Positions 31,415 to 40,321 of a DNA stretch of 64,000 bases are shown here, piece after piece. Every line of letters starts with the position of its first letter. Within the stretch, counting starts at the first letter, position 1. Under the pieces are notes generated by a model, which ran no database searches, was not told the DNA's origin, and saw only the letters and a program-made list of their open reading frames with translations. The DNA lies in the NCBI RefSeq assembly GCF_003075375.1, contig NZ_QDFT01000001.1:124006-188005 (forward strand), written 5' to 3'. This DNA is from Microbacterium testaceum (GTDB taxonomy: Bacteria; Actinomycetota; Actinomycetes; Actinomycetales; Microbacteriaceae). Both the position numbers and the translations under genes were made by a program.

Positions 31415-32580
31415 CGGAGGGTCCCTTCGGTTCGGACGGCGGCGCGCACGCTCGCCTCGAGATCGCGGAGTCGGTCGGCGGCCGCGACGAGGTCGCGGTC
31501 GGTGGCGGGCCGGTCGTCGACGAGGATGCCGCGGACGCGCGCGCGGTCGGCGCCGAGGCGCTCCGCGACGGCGTCGGCGGTGTCGCCGGGGGAGGTGCGT
31601 GCAGCGAGGCCCAGCAGGCGACCGATGCGCCCCCGCGCGGCCCGGCGCAGCTCGTCGAGCGCGTGCCCCGCGTCGCCCGAGGCGGTGTACAGGCGCGCGC
31701 GGCCCTCGGTGGTCTCGGTGGCGCGCACCGTCACCGGCAGACGCTCGGTCACCAGCGGGCCGAAGCGCCGCCCCCGCCAGACGGCCGCGACGAGCGCCGA
31801 GAGCAGCAGCAGGACGATCGCGGGCGTCACCCACGGCGGGGTCAGGTCGGACAGCGTCGGCGGGGCGGTGCCGGGGTCGGCGTCGGCGGGCGAGGGGACG
31901 TACCAGACGAGTCGTTCGCTCTGCCCCAGCACGCCGAGCGCGAGGGCGGCGTTCCCGTCGAGGGGGAGCGTCGAATTGGTCAGGGTCGCGAGGCCGTCGA
32001 CCGCGGTGATCGTCCGGCCGTCTCGGGCGATCGTGATCAGTCCGTAGCCCCCGTCGGAGCCGAAACACGCCCGGACGTCGTCGCCGGGCACGAACAGCGA
32101 ACCGATGCGCGCCCTCCCCGCGTTCGCGGCCGCCGGTACCTCGCACGCGGCGTCGACCGCGACGTCGGGGGCGAAGCCGCCGAGGGACGAACCGTTCAGC
32201 AGCACGTCGAGCGACCGCGTGCGCGGGTCGATCAGGACGACGTGGCGCGCGCGGCCGGAGAGGTCGCGCAGACCGTCATCGGACAGCATCGGCGCATCGG
32301 GCACGACCAGCGTCGCGTCGCCGGCGTCGAGGGCGCGTTCCGCGTCGGCGCGATCGCGAGCGATGCTCACCGTCACGCCCTGCTGCTCGAGCACGCGGAC
32401 GACCGCCCGCGTGCCGTCGGGTCCGGCGGATTCCGGATCCAGGATGCCGCGCTGCGCGTAGCCGCCGTAGACGAAGAGGCCCCCGATCAGCGAGACCAGC
32501 GCCAGTCCCGCGATCAGGGCGATCCACCCCAGCGCGCCGCGGGTGCGGGCGCGCGGAGCGGGGGTGGCCACCGCGCTCAC
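31411..32580 (-). CDS. DUF4350 domain membrane protein
   Basis: 389 aa from GTG 32580, overlapping the DUF4129 stop. One membrane helix at ~18-40, then an extracytoplasmic DUF4350 domain (~45-235) with GTRAVVRVLEQQGVTV and LVVPDAPMLSDDGLRDL, a second helix (~255-275) and a cytoplasmic helical tail. The DUF4350 domain resembles glutamine-amidotransferase-like folds, but I see no catalytic Cys-His-Glu arrangement. It stands between moxR and DUF4129 exactly as in M. tuberculosis Rv3690-Rv3692. Function unknown. Confidence 0.82.
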   Translation of the reverse strand: MSAVATPAPRARTRGALGWIALIAGLALVSLIGGLFVYGGYAQRGILDPESAGPDGTRAVVRVLEQQGVTVSIARDRADAERALDAGDATLVVPDAPMLSDDGLRDLSGRARHVVLIDPRTRSLDVLLNGSSLGGFAPDVAVDAACEVPAAANAGRARIGSLFVPGDDVRACFGSDGGYGLITIARDGRTITAVDGLATLTNSTLPLDGNAALALGVLGQSERLVWYVPSPADADPGTAPPTLSDLTPPWVTPAIVLLLLSALVAAVWRGRRFGPLVTERLPVTVRATETTEGRARLYTASGDAGHALDELRRAARGRIGRLLGLAARTSPGDTADAVAERLGADRARVRGILVDDRPATDRDLVAAADRLRDLEASVRAAVRTEGTLR

Positions 32581-33227
32581 GCGGGGACCGCCGGTCGCGC
32601 GCGCACCGCGGCGTCGTCGAGATCGGCCACGACGCGGTAGCTCTCGGCCGTGCCGGGGCGACGCAGGTACCGCACGTCGTCGAAGGTCTCGGCGGCCGTG
32701 TCGAGGGCGTCGGCGAGGGGCGGCAGCGCCGCACTCGCCGCGCGCGCGAACGCGCGGACGGTCGCGCCCGGGGGCGGGTCGACGATGCCGCGCTCGGCGA
32801 GCCCGCGCGCGAAGGCGCGGAAGCGCAGGACGATCGCTTCATCCCAGTCCCCGCGCGCGGCGGCCGCCGCGGCATCCGCTCGCAGCTCGTCGGCGGAGCG
32901 GACGTCGTCGTCGTCGAACAGGGCGTGCACGGCGGGAGCGGCGCGGGGGGTGAGGCGGGGGCGCCCCCAGATGAGCAACGCCACCACGACGACCGCGACC
33001 ACGATCACCCCGAGCACGACGAAGGCCCAGGGGCCCCACCCGCCCGTGTCGGGCACGGTGAAGAGGTCGCGGACGAACCGCGCGACCGCCTGCGCGATGC
33101 GGTCGACGACGGTGGGCTCGGCGGCCTGGTAGACGGGGTCGGAGAGCTCCTGCTCGGCCCACTCGCGCGCCTGATCGGGGTCGGGCAGCAGCGGCAGGTC
33201 GGCGGCGCTCAGGGCGGGGATCGTCAC
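32577..33227 (-). CDS. DUF4129 domain membrane protein
   Basis: 216 aa from GTG 33227, overlapping the stop of the preceding membrane-protein gene. A short external N-terminus is followed by one membrane helix (~65-88), then a cytoplasmic DUF4129 domain: ADAAAAAARGDWDEAIVLRFRAF and DDVRYLRRPGTAESYRVVADLD. Transglutaminase-linked DUF4129 domains elsewhere go with MoxR systems. This version has no transglutaminase part. Role unknown. Confidence 0.82.
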   Translation of the reverse strand: MTIPALSAADLPLLPDPDQAREWAEQELSDPVYQAAEPTVVDRIAQAVARFVRDLFTVPDTGGWGPWAFVVLGVIVVAVVVVALLIWGRPRLTPRAAPAVHALFDDDDVRSADELRADAAAAAARGDWDEAIVLRFRAFARGLAERGIVDPPPGATVRAFARAASAALPPLADALDTAAETFDDVRYLRRPGTAESYRVVADLDDAAVRARPAVPA

Positions 33228-34534
33228 GCGTCGCCGTTCGAGCCGGGGGCCGTCCAGGACGTGGGGGCGGCGGGGGCGGCCGGGGGACCGGCGGGGGAGG
33301 AGGCGGGCGGGGCCGGGGACGCGGGAGGCGCCGCGGGTGCCGGGGCGGGGGCCGCGTACGGCGGGGTCGCGGGGCCGGCCTGCGCGGGATACCCGGGCTG
33401 CGCGCCGTACCCGGGCTGTGCGCCGTACCCGGGCTGCGCCGCGTACCCCGCGAACGCGGGCGCCGGCCCCGCGGGCACCGGAGCCGGACGGGCCACCACG
33501 CGTCCCACCCCGACCAGGTAGGGATCCGTCAGTTCCACCGCCCCGGCATCGCGCGCCTCGACGTAGTTCTGCAGGTCGTGGTCGAGAGCCTCGACGCGCA
33601 TGCGGGCGTCCACGTAGACGAGCACGGCCGAGGTCGACTGGACCACGAGGGCGATGCACTGCACGAGAAGGATGCCGAACTGTCCGATGATCTGCACCAC
33701 GACGAGGCTGACGATGGCCGTCACCGAATCGCCGCCGGTCGGGGCGAGGATCCCCGGGACGATCCCGGAGATCAGGCTCAGGGGGATCGAGATGATCTGC
33801 GCGACGATCCCGAAAGCCACCGAGACGACGATGACCACCCCGAGCGTCGACCAGAAGCGTCCGCGGGTCAGCGCCCACGACCGCCCGATGGCGCGGAAGA
33901 CGGGCGCGCGCTCGAGGATGATGACCGACGGGACGAGGAAGAGCTTGGGCGTCAGCCACAGGTACAGGGGGATCAGCGCGATCAGGGCGAGGATGCCGAC
34001 GAGGATGCCGACCCACACCACGGCGATCGCGAGCAGCGCGACGATGCCCGCGAGCAGACCCACCGCGAGCACGGTCGCCGTCAGCGCGAGGGCGCTGTAG
34101 CCGATCAGCTTCCAGAAGACCGGCTTGACGCGCGCCCATGTCGCGCGGAGCGTGGGCTTCTCGGCCACCACCGCGTGGGCCACCTCGGCCACCACGACGC
34201 CCTGCACGACCACGCTCAGCGCGCCGCTCGCGAGTCCGAGCACCAGTGTCGTGATCGCGGTGATGACGATGGACCCGGTCATGATCGCGTCGAAGTCGTC
34301 GCTGCCGTAGGGAACGGTGTCGAGGCGCGAGAAGCTCGCGATCGCCACGCCCGCGATCGCGGCGGTGAGCACGATGGTCGCGAGGGCCTGCACGACGAGC
34401 GCGAAACCGAGCAGCACCTTGGGGTTGTGGCGCAGCGCCACGAACGAGCGGCCGAGGATCGTGCCGAACCCGTAGGGGTGCAGGGGGACGATGCCCGGGC
34501 GGGATGCCGGGGTCCAAGCCGGGTACGCGTTCAC
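33224..34534 (-). CDS. Polytopic membrane protein with Gln-Pro-Gly-Tyr tail repeats, first gene of MoxR operon
   Basis: 436 aa from GTG 34534, preceded by GAGGAGG. Residues 1-340 contain a YGFGTILGRSFVALRHNPKV start and about six long membrane segments, resembling the glycerophosphoryl-diester-phosphodiesterase membrane-domain family (no catalytic GDPD domain). The last ~90 residues are low-complexity Pro/Ala/Gly with tandem AQPGYG units (three copies) and end near SWTAPGSNGDA, a likely disordered cytoplasmic tail. It is cotranslated with the DUF4129 gene and divergent from mtrA. Function unknown. Confidence 0.8.
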   Translation of the reverse strand: MNAYPAWTPASRPGIVPLHPYGFGTILGRSFVALRHNPKVLLGFALVVQALATIVLTAAIAGVAIASFSRLDTVPYGSDDFDAIMTGSIVITAITTLVLGLASGALSVVVQGVVVAEVAHAVVAEKPTLRATWARVKPVFWKLIGYSALALTATVLAVGLLAGIVALLAIAVVWVGILVGILALIALIPLYLWLTPKLFLVPSVIILERAPVFRAIGRSWALTRGRFWSTLGVVIVVSVAFGIVAQIISIPLSLISGIVPGILAPTGGDSVTAIVSLVVVQIIGQFGILLVQCIALVVQSTSAVLVYVDARMRVEALDHDLQNYVEARDAGAVELTDPYLVGVGRVVARPAPVPAGPAPAFAGYAAQPGYGAQPGYGAQPGYPAQAGPATPPYAAPAPAPAAPPASPAPPASSPAGPPAAPAAPTSWTAPGSNGDA

Positions 34535-34618
34535 GGTGGCGCCTCCTCGTACACGTGGCGGTGCCCTCATCGTGTCACACACCCCCGACACGCTCGCCCC
34601 GCTCGCAGACACGTCGAC

Positions 34619-34624
34619 TACTCT
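34619..34624 (+). promoter_or_regulatory. Putative -10 box of mtrA (TACTCT)
   Basis: TACTCT lies 73 bases before the mtrA ATG in the divergent region with the MoxR operon. No clear -35 box. Confidence 0.35.
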
Positions 34625-34697
34625 CTTCAAGACGTGCCCCCACCCGGGGCGTGGCCCGTTTTCCCGAGCGGGTTCGAGACGGAAGACGCACACCCGA

Positions 34698-35378
34698 ATG
34701 ACTTCACGGATCCTGGTCGTCGACGATGACACCGCTCTGGCCGAGATGATCGGCATCGTGCTGCGCACGGAGGGATTCGACACGGCGTTCTGCGCCGACG
34801 GCGCCCAGGCGGTCGAGGCTTGGCGCACCGAGCGTCCCGACCTCATCCTGCTGGACCTCATGCTCCCCGGCGTGGACGGCATCGAGATCTGCACGCGCGT
34901 GCGGGCGGAGTCCGGCATCCCGATCATCATGCTCACCGCGCGCACGGACACCGCCGACGTGGTCAAGGGACTGGAATCCGGGGCCGACGACTATATCGTC
35001 AAGCCCTTCAATCCGAAGGAGCTCGTGGCCCGCATCCGCACGCGCCTGCGACCTGCTCAGGCCCCGGCCGACGAGACGCTGCGCATCGGCGACCTGGTCG
35101 TCGACGTCGCCGCGCACGAGGTGCGCCGCGGCGACGCGCCGATCGCACTGACCCCCCTCGAGTTCGAGCTGCTGGTCGCCCTCGCCGAGAAGCCGCAGCA
35201 GGTGTTCTCGCGCGAGATGCTGCTCGAGCAGGTGTGGGGCTACCACTACAAGGCCGACACGCGTCTGGTGAACGTCCACGTGCAGCGCCTGCGCGCCAAG
35301 ATCGAGGCCGACCCCGACAATCCGCGGATCGTGACCACCGTGCGCGGCGTGGGCTATCGCGCCGGCGCGGTGGCCTGA
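34698..35378 (+). CDS. mtrA: Response regulator MtrA (OmpR/PhoB type)
   Basis: 226 aa. Receiver domain (1-120) with acidic pocket DDD (9-11), phosphoacceptor Asp53 in LILLDLMLPG, Thr and Lys in MLTART and YIVKPFNPKEL. The winged-helix output domain (130-226) ends VTTVRGVGYRAG. MtrA controls cell-wall hydrolases, DNA replication and division genes in actinobacteria. Starts at ATG 34698; seven bases separate its stop from mtrB. Gene order mtrA-mtrB-lpqB is diagnostic. Confidence 0.96.
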   Translation: MTSRILVVDDDTALAEMIGIVLRTEGFDTAFCADGAQAVEAWRTERPDLILLDLMLPGVDGIEICTRVRAESGIPIIMLTARTDTADVVKGLESGADDYIVKPFNPKELVARIRTRLRPAQAPADETLRIGDLVVDVAAHEVRRGDAPIALTPLEFELLVALAEKPQQVFSREMLLEQVWGYHYKADTRLVNVHVQRLRAKIEADPDNPRIVTTVRGVGYRAGAVA

Positions 35379-35385
35379 GCACCCC

Positions 35386-37068
35386 ATGACGGGCGTGGTG
35401 CGGACCCTGCCTCCGCCCCGGCGCGGTGTGCGGGATTGGCGGGCGACGCGGGACCGTCTCGCGACGCTCTGGCGTCGGTCGCTGCGCTTCCGCACGATCG
35501 TCATCACCGTCACGCTGACGGCCGTGACGATCCTCGTGACGTGCGTGGCGATGGCCCTCGTCATCCAGAACGAGCTGTTCACCGCCCGCAAGGACCAGGT
35601 GCTGCTCGAGGCGCAGCGCGCCACGGCCGCGGCGCAGGCGACCCTCGACGCGGCGGTGGACTCCACCGACCCCGCGGCGGCGCAGACCCTCATGAACGGC
35701 ATCGCCACGCGCCTGTCGCAGCAGTCCTCGAGCGATCTCATCGCGCTGTACCGCATCGGTCCGCCCTCGCCGCTGGCTCCGCAGCCGTTCATCTCGCCCG
35801 CGTTCCAGTCCCGGCTGGTCACCGAGGCGCTGCGCACCCAGGTGCAGTCGAGCCCCGATCTGCAGTGGTGGCAGTCGGTGGCGCTCCCCGCCGGCAACGG
35901 GCGGGAGGTGCCCGGCATCCTGGTGGGGCACCAGCTGCGCTTCCCCGCCGAGGACGGCGTCGACTACTACGAGCTGTACATGGGGTACGACCTCACCAGC
36001 GCCTCGCAGACCCTGGCCTTCGTGCAGGTGCTGCTGTGGGTGGTCGGCCTCGTCCTGGTCGTGCTGATCGGCGCGATCGCCTGGTTCGTGCTGCGCTCGG
36101 TCACGACGCCGATCGCGGATGCCGCCGAGACCAGCGCGAAGCTCGCGGCGGGCGATCTGGGCGTGCGGCTGCCCGTGCGCGGCGAGGACGAGCTGGCGAC
36201 GTTGAACCGCTCGTTCAACGCCATGGCCGACAGCATCGAGTCGCAGATCAAGGAGCTCGCCGACCTCTCCCTCGTGCAGCAGCGTTTCGTGTCGGACGTG
36301 TCGCACGAGCTGCGCACGCCGCTGACGACGATCCGTCTCGCGGCCGACATGATCAACGACCAGCGCGAGGAGTTCGATCCCGCGACGGGTCGCGCGGCCG
36401 AGCTGCTGCACGCACAGGTGCAGCGCTTCGAGGTGCTGCTGACCGATCTGCTCGAGATCAGCCGCTACGACGCCGGATCCGTCCAGCTCGAGCTCGAGGC
36501 GACGAGCCTCGCCCACCTGGCCGAGGACGTCATCCTGTCGATGGAGCAGCTGGCCGAGGGGCACGGCTCCGACGTCCGCCTGGTCGCGCCGGGCGGGTAC
36601 ACCCCGGTCGAGATGGACGCCCGACGCGTGCGCCGCATCGTCCGCAACCTGCTCGGCAACGCGATCGAGCACGGCGAGGGACGTCCCATCGTGGTGTCGG
36701 TGGACAGCGATCGGGATGCCGTCGCCCTCGGCGTGCGCGACTTCGGCCTGGGCATGCGCCCCGACGACGTCGAGCGCGTGTTCGACCGCTTCTGGCGGGC
36801 CGACCCCTCGCGCGTCCGCACGATCGGCGGAACGGGTCTGGGTCTGTCGATCGCCCTCGGCGATGCGCGCCTGCACGGCGGCACCCTGGCCGTGTGGTCC
36901 GAACCCGGACGCGGATCGAACTTCGTCCTGACCCTCCCGCGCAACGGTCGGCCCGTGAACAGTTCGCCCCTCCCGCTCGTCCCGGACGACGAGCAGGGCG
37001 GCGCCCTCGAGGCGTTCGGCCTGACCCAACCCATCGCCACCCGCCCCGGCATCCGGAGGACGACATGA
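35386..37068 (+). CDS. mtrB: Sensor histidine kinase MtrB
   Basis: 560 aa. First membrane helix ~35-60, an extracytoplasmic sensor region to ~205, second helix ~210-235, HAMP (~237-290, RSVTTPIADAAETSAKLAAGD), then the dimerisation domain with phosphoacceptor His307 in SDVSHELRTPLT and the ATPase domain (RNLLGNAIEHGEG, DFGLGMRPDDVERVFDRFWRA, GTGLGLSIA). It phosphorylates MtrA and is membrane bound. Its TGA overlaps the lpqB ATG, coupling kinase and lipoprotein. Confidence 0.96.
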   Translation: MTGVVRTLPPPRRGVRDWRATRDRLATLWRRSLRFRTIVITVTLTAVTILVTCVAMALVIQNELFTARKDQVLLEAQRATAAAQATLDAAVDSTDPAAAQTLMNGIATRLSQQSSSDLIALYRIGPPSPLAPQPFISPAFQSRLVTEALRTQVQSSPDLQWWQSVALPAGNGREVPGILVGHQLRFPAEDGVDYYELYMGYDLTSASQTLAFVQVLLWVVGLVLVVLIGAIAWFVLRSVTTPIADAAETSAKLAAGDLGVRLPVRGEDELATLNRSFNAMADSIESQIKELADLSLVQQRFVSDVSHELRTPLTTIRLAADMINDQREEFDPATGRAAELLHAQVQRFEVLLTDLLEISRYDAGSVQLELEATSLAHLAEDVILSMEQLAEGHGSDVRLVAPGGYTPVEMDARRVRRIVRNLLGNAIEHGEGRPIVVSVDSDRDAVALGVRDFGLGMRPDDVERVFDRFWRADPSRVRTIGGTGLGLSIALGDARLHGGTLAVWSEPGRGSNFVLTLPRNGRPVNSSPLPLVPDDEQGGALEAFGLTQPIATRPGIRRTT

Positions 37069-38723
37069 GACGCGCGCTCGCCCTCGTCAGCCTCGCGCTG
37101 GTGCTCGCGCTCGCCGCCTGCACGGGCCTTCCCACCTCGGGATACGTCAACCCGGGTCGCGGACCTCAGACCGACGACACGCAGGCTTTCGCCTTCGTGC
37201 CCGACGGCCCCCAGGACGGGGCGGCCCCGGCCGACATCGTCGAGGGGTTCCTGCGGGCGGGATCCGGTCCCACCGACGACTGGGCCACGGCCAAGATGTT
37301 CCTCGCGCCGGGCACGTCGTGGGACCCGCGCGCCCGCGTCACCATCGACCGCCTCTCGGACCGCCGCGCGGCCGCGACCTCGGACGGCACGGGCGTCACG
37401 GTGGCGCTGACCACGGTCGCCGGAGTGGATGCCACCGGCGCGTACGCGCCGTCCGCGTCGGGGGTGAGCGAGACGTTGAGTTTCACCCTCGCGCAGGTCG
37501 ACGGGCAGTGGCGCATCACCTCCGCGCCGGACGGCGTGGTGCTCTACGAAGAGGTGTTCCCGACCGTCTACCAGTCGGCATCCGTCGCGTACTTCGATCC
37601 GACGTGGAGCTTCATCGTCCCGGACGTCCGGTGGTTCCCGCGCCCGCTCGTGGCCAGCCGCGTCGCGACCGCACTGGTCGACGGGCAGCCCAGCCCGTGG
37701 CTCGCGGGTGCGGTCAAATCGGCCTTCCCCGACGAGCTCTCGCTCGTGGGGCGCTCGGTGACGCTCTCGTCGGGCGGGGTCGCGCAGGTGCAGCTGCCGC
37801 AGGCGGCGCTGAGTCTGGACCGCACCACCCTGGACCGCATGCAGACGCAGCTCGTGCGCAGTCTCTCGAGCGCCGGCATCAGCGACGTGCAGATGACCGT
37901 CGACGGCGCGCCCGTCACGGCATCCGAGGTGCCCGTGCGCGTGACCCGGGTCGATCCGGCGCCGGCTGTTCTCACCGCGCTCGGTGTCTTCGGCTCGCTG
38001 TCCGGCGACGCCGTCGAGCCCATCAACGGCCTGTCGGATGCCGTGGAGTCCCTGCTGCCGGCGTCGGTGGAACTCGAGGCCGACCGGAGCCTCGCTGCGG
38101 TGCGATCGCAGGACGGAGACGTCGCCAGCGCCCTGAGCGACGGTCGCACGTTCCTGCTGGACGATCGTCCCGGTCTCATCGCGCCCTCGATCGACGGCGA
38201 GGGCGCCATCTGGAGCGTGCCCTCGGCGAGTCCCACGCAGGTGCGAGTGATCACGGCCGAGGGGGTGCCGCGCGAGGTCGGCAACGCCTGGCCGGACGCC
38301 TCCGAGATCACGGCGATGCAGATCTCGCGGGACGGAACACGCGTGGCCGCGATCGTCACCGTCTCGGGCACGCGCGAGGTCTGGCTTGCCGGGATCGAGC
38401 GCGAGAACGGCACGGTCGAGCTCGGCGCACCCCACGTGCTGTCGTTCTCGCAGCAGGGGGCGTTCGATCTGGCGTGGCTCGACGACACCACCGTGGGCGT
38501 CCTGGCCACCGTCGACGGCGCGAGCCGGTTGCGCGAGCTCAACGTGGGCGGGCGCGGCACCGAGGCGGCCGCGCCCGACGGTGCGCGCATTCTGGCCGCG
38601 GGCAGCACCAGCGTGCGCGTTCTCGACGACCAGGGGCGCCTCTACAGTCGGCGCGGCAGCTCGTGGACGCTGGTGGCATCCGGCATCCGCGTTCTCGCCG
38701 CGCAGCAGGGCACGACGTCCTGA
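37065..38723 (+). CDS. lpqB: Lipoprotein LpqB
   Basis: 552 aa from ATG 37065, preceded by CCGGAGGA. Lipoprotein signal peptide with lipobox LAAC (Cys19). A GerMN domain lies at about 160-340 and a beta-propeller-like region follows. LpqB is exported, binds the MtrB sensor region and modulates MtrA-MtrB signalling, which fits its overlap with mtrB. Length is close to mycobacterial LpqB (~580 aa). Confidence 0.95.
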   Translation: MRRALALVSLALVLALAACTGLPTSGYVNPGRGPQTDDTQAFAFVPDGPQDGAAPADIVEGFLRAGSGPTDDWATAKMFLAPGTSWDPRARVTIDRLSDRRAAATSDGTGVTVALTTVAGVDATGAYAPSASGVSETLSFTLAQVDGQWRITSAPDGVVLYEEVFPTVYQSASVAYFDPTWSFIVPDVRWFPRPLVASRVATALVDGQPSPWLAGAVKSAFPDELSLVGRSVTLSSGGVAQVQLPQAALSLDRTTLDRMQTQLVRSLSSAGISDVQMTVDGAPVTASEVPVRVTRVDPAPAVLTALGVFGSLSGDAVEPINGLSDAVESLLPASVELEADRSLAAVRSQDGDVASALSDGRTFLLDDRPGLIAPSIDGEGAIWSVPSASPTQVRVITAEGVPREVGNAWPDASEITAMQISRDGTRVAAIVTVSGTREVWLAGIERENGTVELGAPHVLSFSQQGAFDLAWLDDTTVGVLATVDGASRLRELNVGGRGTEAAAPDGARILAAGSTSVRVLDDQGRLYSRRGSSWTLVASGIRVLAAQQGTTS

Positions 38724-38814
38724 CCCTCCTCCCCGGCGGGACCACCGGACCCGTTCTCCCCGGACGAGCGTTTCATCGCCTCACCGCGACCCCGGCGTCG
38801 GTCACCGTGATGGC

Positions 38815-39489
38815 ATGCGGTGGATCCTTCGCTCCCTCTCCGAGGCGCTGACGTTCTGGCTGCCCCTGTCGTGCGCGGGGTGCGGGGCGGCCGACGTCTC
38901 TCTGTGCGAGGGATGCCGCCTCGCCCTCGCCCCGCGGATCCATCGCCGCTCCGTCTCGTCGGGGGTGGTCGTCACCGCGGCCCTGGTGTTCGACGGCGTC
39001 GCGGCGCGGACGATCCGCGCGCTGAAGGAGGAGGGACGGACCTCGCTCGCCCGGGCGCTGGGTCCCGCGCTCGCGGTCGCGGTGCGCGCGGCCGTGGGCG
39101 CGCACGGCGTCCGCCCCGTCGTGCGGATCACCGCGGTGCCCTCGTCGCGCGCGGCGTTCCGGCGGCGCGGTCATCGACCCGTCGAGCTCCTCGTGCGGGC
39201 GAGCGGTCTCCGGTCCGAGCGCCTGCTGCGGGTGGCGCGGACGCCGCGCGATCAGCGCGGACTCGGCCGCATCGAGCGGCGCGCGAACGTGGCGGGCGCC
39301 CTCGAGGCCCGGCCGATCGGCGGCGGGGTCGTGGTGGTGGTCGACGACGTCGTCACCACCGGGGCGACCCTGGTCGAGGCCGAACGCGCGCTGCGCGCGG
39401 CGGGAGCGGACCACGTCGTGGTCGTCGCGCTGGCGCACACGCCGAGGCGCGACGGATCCGCAGAGGAACCGCAGGGGAATCCGAGGTGA
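38815..39489 (+). CDS. comF: ComF-family phosphoribosyltransferase-like protein
   Basis: 224 aa from ATG 38815. An N-terminal zinc-finger-like motif CAGCGAADVSLCEGC is followed by a phosphoribosyltransferase domain with VVVVDDVVTTGATLVEAERAL (PRPP loop). ComF proteins take part in DNA uptake in competent bacteria; in actinobacteria a ComF gene conserved between lpqB and hpf (Rv3242c) has no proven role. The family is usually 200-250 aa. Confidence 0.9.
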   Translation: MRWILRSLSEALTFWLPLSCAGCGAADVSLCEGCRLALAPRIHRRSVSSGVVVTAALVFDGVAARTIRALKEEGRTSLARALGPALAVAVRAAVGAHGVRPVVRITAVPSSRAAFRRRGHRPVELLVRASGLRSERLLRVARTPRDQRGLGRIERRANVAGALEARPIGGGVVVVVDDVVTTGATLVEAERALRAAGADHVVVVALAHTPRRDGSAEEPQGNPR

Positions 39490-39519
39490 TTTCCACGTGA
39501 CAGGAGCATGACCGGCCAC

Positions 39520-39525
39520 TAGCGT
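39520..39525 (+). promoter_or_regulatory. Putative -10 box of hpf (TAGCGT)
   Basis: TAGCGT stands 68 bases before the hpf ATG, giving a structured leader of about 60 bases. A TAAGGAT overlaps it and is an alternative. Confidence 0.4.
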
Positions 39526-39548
39526 AAGGATGACTGAAGGCGACGGAC

Positions 39549-39573
39549 GTTCCGCCCTTAGACCGGGCGGAAC
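39549..39573 (+). promoter_or_regulatory. Stem-loop in the hpf 5' leader
   Basis: GTTCCGCCC (39549-39557) and GGGCGGAAC (39565-39573) form a perfect 9-bp stem with a 7-base loop, ending about seven bases before the strong ribosome-binding site AAGGAGG (39581-39587). It could tune hpf translation or mRNA stability. Confidence 0.6.
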
Positions 39574-39593
39574 CCGGAACAAGGAGGTCACGG

Positions 39594-40256
39594 ATGGACA
39601 CCAACATCGTCGGCGTGGGAGTCGGTATCACCGATCGTTTCCGCTCGGTGGTCGAAGAGAAGGTCAGCCGCATCGAGCACCTGGCGCCGCGAGCGCAGGC
39701 CCTCGAGGTCAAGGTGACGCACCGCTCCTACCGCAACGGTCGCATGGAGGACGATACGGTCGAGCTCACGCTCGACGGCAAGGGTCCCGTCGTCCGGGCC
39801 GAGGCCACGGACGCCGACAAGTTCGCCGCTCTCGACCTGGCGGTCGACAAGATCTCGGAGCAGGTGCGTCGCGCCAAGGACAAGCGCGTCGACGCCCGCA
39901 ACCACCCCCGCGGTGCCAAGTTCGAGAAGGGCACCGGCGAGCTGTCCGGCATCGACGTCGAACCCGCCTCGGTCGAGGTGCTGCGCGCGGTCGCCACGGG
40001 CGAGGTGCCGATCCAGAACGCCGAGGTCGAAGAAGAGGAGTACTCGCCCGTCGTCATCCGGCAGAAGGAGTTCGGGGCCGAGTGGATGACGGTCGAAGAC
40101 GCCGTCGACCGCATGGAACTCGTCGGACACGACTTCTTCCTGTTCATCGACGCCCGCAGCGATCAGCCGAGCGTCGTCTACCGCCGCAAGGGCTGGGACT
40201 ACGGGGTGATCGCGCTCGCGACGCAGGCACCGCCCGCCGCGCAGGTCGCCTCGTGA
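39594..40256 (+). CDS. hpf: Long-form ribosome hibernation promoting factor
   Basis: 220 aa from ATG 39594, behind AAGGAGG. The N-terminal S30AE domain (1-100: DTNIVGVGVGITDRFRSVVEEKVSRIEHL, KVTHRSYRNG) is joined by a linker to the C-terminal dimerisation domain (~160-220: PVVIRQKEFGAEWMTVEDAV, HDFFLFIDARSDQPSVVYRRKGWDYGVIAL). Long HPF dimerises 70S ribosomes into 100S particles in stationary phase. It lies between comF and secA, as in mycobacteria (Rv3241c). Confidence 0.95.
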   Translation: MDTNIVGVGVGITDRFRSVVEEKVSRIEHLAPRAQALEVKVTHRSYRNGRMEDDTVELTLDGKGPVVRAEATDADKFAALDLAVDKISEQVRRAKDKRVDARNHPRGAKFEKGTGELSGIDVEPASVEVLRAVATGEVPIQNAEVEEEEYSPVVIRQKEFGAEWMTVEDAVDRMELVGHDFFLFIDARSDQPSVVYRRKGWDYGVIALATQAPPAAQVAS

Positions 40257-40274
40257 TCCGCTGAGCGCAGACAG

Positions 40275-40300
40275 ACGCCCCCGGCCACGGCCGGGGGCGT
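40275..40300. terminator. Bidirectional terminator between hpf and the coiled-coil gene
   Basis: ACGCCCCCGG and CCGGGGGCGT are perfect complements with a 6-base loop, located 19 bases after the hpf stop and 22 bases from the end of the convergent gene. Confidence 0.8.
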
Positions 40301-40321
40301 CGTGCGTTTCGCGGGCGGGCG

